Source: Endothia cerciana | Taxonomy: Eukaryota > Ascomycota > Sordariomycetes > Diaporthales > Cryphonectriaceae | DNA: 64,000 bases | NCBI GenBank assembly: GCA_026119935.1 | Contig: JALRMH010000038.1 | Span: forward strand, 1 to 64,000 | Reading direction: 5' to 3' | Shown: one piece after another, positions 58,194 to 64,000 of the stretch | Layout of the letters: each line of letters starts with the position of its first letter | Numbering within the stretch: position 1 is the first letter of the stretch | Position numbers and translations under genes: made by a program | The notes under the pieces: model-generated | What the model was told of the DNA's origin: nothing | What the model saw: only the letters and a program-made list of their open reading frames with translations | Databases searched by the model: none

Positions 58194-58870
58194 GTGGTCG
58201 GTCGGTCGGTCGGTCGAGCTGTGAGGGAGGTGCGGTGTATCTTATGCTATTTTTGTGGCGTATATATAATCTGTATTTACGGGCTAGGGACACATCTCGA
58301 CGAGACTCACGAAATCTTACCATGACCAATATACGGAAAGGGGGTTTGGTGTGGTGTGGATATTAGGACCGGTCCGCGGGGTCTTTTTTTTTTTTTTTTT
58401 TTTTTTTTTTTGTTGCATCGCGTTGGTCCCTGCTGCTAAAGACGATAGGATAGAAGAATCGATTGTGCGGGGAGACTCGCGCGCTTGGAAGCACTGACTG
58501 GTTCAAGAAGCAAGCTCCACTCGATGTGATCCTCCTCTGCCCCCCCCCCCCCTTCCCCCGGTCCTTTCGACCACTGTTGTGGTGGTTCTTGTCTTGGAGG
58601 ACGAAGAAAGACCAGATCCAGTCAGAACTTTACGTGGTCAAGCCCGTCCAAACAGATCGGGACAGGCCGACCCAACAGGAAGCCGCCGCCGCAGATCCCC
58701 AGGCACTACTGTACGATACCAAATCCGCCGCCTTATGCGGCCTGTGATATGCCGTGTTGAGCCCCTCAGCAAAAAATCCGGACCTCATCCCTGTCTCGAG
58801 ACCCAGACCACCCGAGGAACAAGGATCTTGTATAGAGACGTCATCTTTCGTTCGGCGTCACTAGGCACCC

Positions 58871-58902
<32 letters not shown>

Positions 58903-59515
58903 TGCAAGTGCCGAAATTTGGGTGACTCGGCTAGCTGCCGCTCGCCAAATACGGTCGCGGGTATACGACGGGGCTCCCCCCGCTGGGTGAGGCAAAAGTT
59001 ACACATGGGAGGGTTGATGAGATAATCCTCGTGCTTGTTTGGGGGATGGGAGTTCACAACGAGGACCGGAGTGTCTTTCTGCCTCTGCGGTACCTGGATT
59101 AAGCCCGGCTGCTAGGTATGCGGTGGGAGGTGAGACGTTGGGAAAAGCAAGTGTTGATTCATTAGAATACTCGCAGTGGTATCATCCGTGGTTCCGTGCC
59201 GTTTCCCTTGTGCCTCCTCCCGCCTCAGATTAACCCTCAGGCCTCGTCCCCGAAATTGTGATCTCATGCCTGGATGGGCCGGCAGAGCCGACACAGCCGA
59301 CACAGCCGTGGAGCCATCCATCAAGAACTGAAATGCCCCTCTACCACCTAGGTTCCCCCAATGGGTCCCCCTCGAGCCCCGGGCCCGAGGGTAATATGAG
59401 AAGAAACAAGGCGCCGCAGCCCCATTCAATCGACCAGCTCCCCTTCACTCCGTCGCCATCCTGCTCCACCAAGGGCGCGCCGTGCCCGCTGGTCCGCGCA
59501 GCCTAACCTCTCCCA
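58194..59515. other. Intergenic, convergent 3' flanks
   Basis: It lies between the plus-strand protease and the minus-strand PMP3-family gene, so both transcripts should end here. It holds a (ggtc)n patch at 58,197-58,216, a 28-T run at 58,384-58,411, a C run at 58,541 and a GA tract at 58,878-58,902. No gene is seen. Confidence 0.6.
58384..58411 (+). repeat. 28-base poly(T) tract
   Basis: The longest T run in the window lies about 190 bases after the protease stop codon. Confidence 0.9.
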
Positions 59516-59988
59516 CTACTGCATGGTGCCGTACTGTCCCTGCGGGGGGCCGACGGGCGCCACGGGGGCGGCGGCGGTGTGCTTGTGGCCGCCGGTCTGG
59601 ACACGCTCGCTGTAGATGCCCGGGGCGCGGTCGTAGGCGCGGGCGGCCTCCTGGCGGGAGTAGTAGACGTAGATGATGTAGAAGGCATGGATGTGGCCGG
59701 GGATGTAGCTGTTTTGGAGGTCCAGAGGTCAGCCGATTGTATGCTGTGATATCGGGGTGGGGGGGGGGGGTGATTGAGGGAGGGGAAAACTTACCCGAGC
59801 AGTGTCAGGCCGATGTTGATCAGGACATCTGCGCCGCAGCCGGCGACGATGATCACGCCGACGGGAGGGACTGTAGACGGAGGGGTTAGCCAGGCTCGTC
59901 AACAGGTGGATGATCCATCGGCGAGGGCAGGATGCATACAGAGGAGGGTGATGAGGATGAGCAAGATGAGGCTGCACACGTTGGCCAT
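59516..59988 (-). CDS. PMP3/SNA-family small membrane protein (UPF0057)
   Basis: PMP3-type proteolipids are tiny two-helix membrane proteins; yeast Pmp3 influences membrane potential and cation tolerance, and Sna relatives act in endosomal sorting. Exons are 59,988-59,940, 59,870-59,795 and 59,708-59,516, giving 105 residues. Helix 1 reads SLILLILITLLFPPVGVII with the family PPVGV motif, helix 2 reads DVLINIGLTLLGYIPGHIHAF, and the PGHIHAFYI signature is intact; both helices are split by introns. A hydrophilic tail of about 45 residues with Tyr, Gln and Pro follows, longer than in the shortest Pmp3 proteins and closer to Sna-like forms. Intron 2 carries a 12-C run on the sense strand (59,759-59,770). 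The tail has no clear PPxY motif. Confidence 0.9.
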
Positions 59989-62900
59989 GGTGATTGTTGC
60001 TTCTGTATGTACAGTCTCTGTCGATGTTGTTCTGTCTGTTGATGTTGAGCTGGCGGTGTGGTCGTACGATGTCGTCGATGGTGTTTCTGTATGTTTGACT
60101 GGTGATTTGATGATGATCAGAAGAGGAGACGCCTTGGCAGAATTGGCGTTCGATTTGTGCTTTTGTACCTGCCTGCGTTTACCCGAGCAGAGGCCCAGTC
60201 ACGCAAAGCCTGCCAAGAAAAAAGCTGGAGGCAGCCCGGCCGGTCGTGGTCGGTCCAGGCTGATCATCCAGTCGATGAACTGGATGGAGATGCAGGGTGG
60301 ACCAGAGGTCCTGCTCGAGGGCGACCCACTTACGTCACCGCACCCGCGATGCTTGGCTGGTGCCGCGTTGCCCAGAGATGCGGGCGATGTGGGGATGGCT
60401 GGGCGGGTAGGTACCGTGGTAGCGTAGTCCCGTATGCCATGTAGCGTAGCACTTACAGTGCCGCAGTGGGTACCGCAGCGGCTGGAGGTACCACTGTAGC
60501 TCGCGGCACGCTACACGTCCAACGACAGATCTGGCGAGCATCTTGAACGTCGCATCTCCCAAGGGCGCTGACCAAGCCCAGGCCAGCCAGGAATACCTCG
60601 ACTATTCTTGACAGCAGTCATAAACGGGCAGGGCCTCTCTCGCGGTCCAGGTTCTCACGCCTCACAGGGCCCAGCCTTGACCGCATGCTGATGGATCACG
60701 GACCCCTCCCGCCTGCAGCCAGACAGACGACCCGACCCGCCCTGGCACGCACGCCTGGATCATGCCCGCCGTGTCCGTGGGCCCGAGACTCGGCCGGGTC
60801 TCTGAGCATGACGGGGGCTCTTCACGCGGCGTGAGAATCATATCGTCCGAAGACCTCACTTTCTTCCTGGTTCGGCAGCCTGGGACGAAGGCCAACTCCG
60901 GCATCCCGCGTCTCTGGCCGAAGTGGTGGTCGGAAGCTGAAGCCATCACCCGCCGTCCTGATACCCTTCCCGCAACACCTCGACGCAAGTACCTGAACAG
61001 CCTCTGGGGCAGAACGCACGTTGCTCCCGACCCCTCTCGCTCTGCCGGCGTCCAGGGTGCGTCATTTCGAGATGCAGGGCACCAAGATGAGTTCTGTCAA
61101 AGGTCGAGGAGCTGGACGGGGGCTCTGGCAGCCGGGCTCAGAATGGCAATGCGAAGCGGCGGGCTCGTGCATTCCCCAGGCTCGGAGAGGCCATCCGATC
61201 CGTTCTCGACCGGTCCTAAAGTGGACAAGACTGTCCAGACCTGCGCAAGCACGCTCGTCAAACTGGTCCTCTTGCAAAAGTGACGTCGGGTCCAACAGCC
61301 GTCCGTTCTGGAGGGGGTCCCCAGACAGCTTGACTCTTGATCTGGAACGCGTTGAGTAATTGTTGGAATCCAGGCATTCATGTCTGAGCTTGAATAACGC
61401 TCCCGAAAAGGACAAAGTTCTCATACTCTAGGACCCCTAACTGAAACGGAGCTCCAACCCAGTGATGGCAGCCCGACGGTTGAACAACCTTGGAACGGAG
61501 GTAGTCAGGCACTACTTTAGCCCTGTATTGATAGCCCCTCCTCGTCTCGGTAGACATCATCTACAACCTGCAGCATATGATGCAGAGGAATATGGACCTC
61601 GCCTTAGGCTGCTTATAGTACAGTCCCCAAGGAATAATATTTACACTCCGCCACAAATCTGAAGACAATTCACTATATTTACCGACGATCTGGGCAAAGT
61701 CTCAGTGATCACAAAGTATCAAGAAGCAAGGCCCCATAAATCCAGGGTCCTCAGCAACTGAGAGTATTCTGACGTTTAGTGCAGTCAGGTGGCGAGGTGT
61801 GAATACTGATCCCTGGGGGTCCTGTCGGCACCCTTTGCCTGCCTCGTATCTGTCCCTGGGCACAGTTCTTCACTGGACACTACCTGAGCTCTGGGCGTGC
61901 TTCAACGGCACTAGCATTGCCTGGGCTACCTACGGGCACCCTTGAGTCACGTGACTTAAACTATCGTCACTACAATAATTGGGAATGATGACCGTCTTCA
62001 GGACTTGGTATTTTATTTTGAACTCGAGAACCAAGCAGATATGAGGGTTCTGTCAGCAGGCAGAGAGACCACCTTGCATCAACACAATCAAATGCCGTGG
62101 CTCGGCGTCTGAGACAATACCTCTGTTGCATGCTGTACACTTCAGAGACACTGCAAAAAGGGGTCAGCCCTGCGTACCGATGCCAGCAGTTACCCTCGAG
62201 CACACCACGATTAATGATCAACCACTGAGGAGTCTCCCTAGTCATCCTGCACAATACTAGCTTCAATGTCAGCGATGGCGAACTCGTCACGATGATTGGG
62301 CACTGGGATTGGGCAGAAGCCACCCCCCCTCGAGATTATTGGTGATCGACCGGGCTCCACATATGGAAAAGGCCGCCTGAGACATGCCTCAGTCGCCTAC
62401 TGCATCCTTTGGATCCTCAAGAAGGCCGTCCACAAAAACACTATTGGCAATAACTGGATGACGACAAATGGCTTGACGCCCTACGCATTGTGTGTGCCCC
62501 TCGAGAAGGGCCTCGCGAGCTGATCACACGGAGACAGCCCCCTGGACAACAATGGCTATATTGGTGTCTGTGGCTTCTGGCGAGATGGACAATCCCTGGA
62601 TGTGCTGTTGGGGCCACCGCACACGATACAGCTTTGCCGTCTCATGATATCCGGACGGTCAGTCAACAGAAAGCCAAAGGCAGTGGGAAGAACGCCGGCA
62701 TCTATTGAACAGAAACAAAAGGTTCCGGCTATCAAGAGATCGAGCAAAGGAGAATGAGAAGAGGAAAAGAAGGAAAAAACCATGATGACCTTAGGAGGCT
62801 TCTGGACCCGTGTTACACATATGGCAAAGTTATTGATAACATGAGAAATAGAAAGAAGGGTGGTGATCTTGCGCCTTAAAGCCGCCTCCCACGCATTCTG

Positions 62901-63989
62901 CTCAATAGTTTCTCAGGATTCCGGCTCAAACTGCGTCCCAGATGGTCCACCTCGTTACCCGAGAGGGGGAGCTATTAGAGAGCTGACTACTGATGGCGTT
63001 GAAATCAACCGCAACTTAGTCATCAAACTTCGTTCGGTCATCGCTCTGGGTATGGTCGTTCTGAGTTTTGTTGCCTCCTGGTCTGCGCTGCCCCCCCTTT
63101 GCCCCCGTGACGAACCCTCCTCATCAAAGCAGCTGACTAGCACACTGACACGTAGCTGGATGGCGATCGTAATTTTGCCCAGCACGGGGACATCGTTGCG
63201 CCAGCAATTGGTCAAGGACTGTCTCTTAGTTCAGCCGACGTCGGCGTCATTTTCGGCTGTCGAGCAGCGTTTGACAAACCATCATGAACCAGCTCAACCG
63301 ATTCACCTGGGCCTGACTTGTGGATTCCCCCGACGAATTTGAGCTGGGTCGTGGAATTTGCCATCGTCCGGCTTGCCTATCCTGACTATGGGAACCGTTT
63401 CCGGTGAGCAGGGGCTCGGGCACCAATCCCCACAGGCAAGATCGAAGTGAGACAGACGCGAAGACCGATCAATTCCAGAAGTATTCCTCAAATTGCGGGC
63501 ACCCTGGCCAGGTGTAGGGTATCAATGCCACATCTCTGGATATGTGAAGGAGAAGCGTGAAGGCTGTTGTAACTCAGACATCGGCGTACAGAACCATCCC
63601 TATGGAATGTGCATGACGAAAAGCCACCGTTTGTTGTGTCTCTCTTGACTACGTGTGGCTGGCTGGGGGGCTGGCCGATCTCTGTCTAGACTGTACCCCT
63701 CTACTCAGAACATTCAGCCCATTGCTTGTTGCGTCCGCCTTTTACGAGAGAAAATAACGTCAGCAATGGACAGATCGACGATGCACAGGGAGCTCGCAGG
63801 AAAAGGTGGCATGGGAAGGTAACATGAAGGAGTCGAGTATAAATTGCCTGCTGATCCCCGGGTTGCAGAATAGCGAGGAAGGTTTCTACATCACGACAAT
63901 ACCAATCTCATCCCCCAAAGTTGTAGATTTTACGAAGCACTCAAAAACTTCTTCATCTCTCTACCTGTCATCATCTCCGCTCATCCACA
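59989..63989. other. Intergenic, 4 kb, with a possible gene relic
   Basis: No intact gene was recognised. On the plus strand at about 62,530-62,760 one frame reads through a mixed peptide (GYIGVCGFWRDGQSLDVLLG, then HTIQLCRLMISG) to a TGA, and at 63,150-63,290 another reads IVAPAIGQGLSLSSADVGVI. Without starts, splice partners or known homologues these are only possible remnants. Short inverted pieces (tgtagcgt/acgctaca) occur near 60,440 and 60,507. Confidence 0.4.
63838..63843 (+). promoter_or_regulatory. TATA box of the gene at the window end
   Basis: TATAAA lies about 150 bases upstream of the ATG at 63,990, followed by a CT-rich leader (tcatctctctacctgtcatcat is typical of highly expressed fungal genes). 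Inference from position and composition. Confidence 0.5.
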
Positions 63990-64000
63990 ATGAAGTTCTT
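63990..64000 (+). CDS. Start of a gene cut by the window end
   Basis: An ATG in good fungal context (cacaATG) opens MKF followed by the window end. A TATA box and pyrimidine-rich leader precede it. An MKF start is common for secreted proteins, but nothing more can be said. Confidence 0.5.

Noticed and set aside
57152..58366. 404-residue frame overlapping the protease on the same strand
   Set aside because: It is an Arg/Gly-rich out-of-frame shadow of the protease, whose own frame has both catalytic motifs.
1..64000. CRISPR arrays, bacterial operons, intact transposons, polyketide or peptide synthetase clusters
   Set aside because: None was seen; gene structure is eukaryotic, and no transposase, reverse transcriptase or synthase motif was found.

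Overview
The window looks like nuclear DNA of a filamentous ascomycete (Pezizomycotina, most likely Sordariomycetes). Genes sit 1-5 kb apart, carry short GT-AG introns of about 50-275 bases, and use mostly G or C at third codon positions. The gene set also fits: a fungal MED12, two seven-helix rhodopsin-domain (PTH11-type) proteins, an Egh16/GAS1 appressorium-type protein, an S1/P1 nuclease and a GPI-type aspartic protease. The species cannot be named from this sequence. All exon structures were joined by eye from reading frame, splice sites and family motifs.

Layout. 0-10 kb: a 75-base poly(C) edge, Asterix (PAT complex), a PTH11-like receptor, a secreted cupin-like protein and a cytochrome P450. 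9.5-14.5 kb: gene-free and repeat-bearing. 14.5-16.5 kb: an NAD(P)-binding epimerase-like protein and a broken TfdA-type dioxygenase. 20.3-25.1 kb: MED12. 27-34.7 kb: a DUF7730/2EXR-like protein, a second seven-helix receptor and a frameshifted Cys-rich/BTB-tail gene. 36.9-43.3 kb: a His-rich DUF7728-like membrane protein, an intron-bearing tRNA-Gly(UCC) and an Egh16/GAS1 protein with an extra C-terminal module. 46.5-50.2 kb: a frameshifted ankyrin-CorA gene and an S1/P1 nuclease. 52.6-60 kb: a PQ-loop transporter, an aspartic protease and a PMP3-family protein. The last 11 bases open one more gene (starts MKF), with a TATA box ahead of it.

How the genes relate. There is no biosynthetic cluster. 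Core genes (Asterix, MED12, PQ-loop transporter, PMP3, tRNA) are interleaved with accessory genes for the cell surface and secretion (two receptors, cupin-like protein, Egh16/GAS1, S1 nuclease, protease, DUF7728). That mix suits a plant- or surface-associated fungus, but this is inference. Three accessory genes are broken by single-base-type frameshifts while fourteen neighbouring genes read cleanly, so decay is more likely than general sequencing error.

The most unusual features are runs of 10-15 C on the sense strand inside at least six introns, two stop-free introns whose length is a multiple of three, a MED12 intron ending in purines instead of pyrimidines, and the module architecture of the DUF7728-like and Egh16/GAS1 proteins. 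I did not find a clear new multi-gene system.
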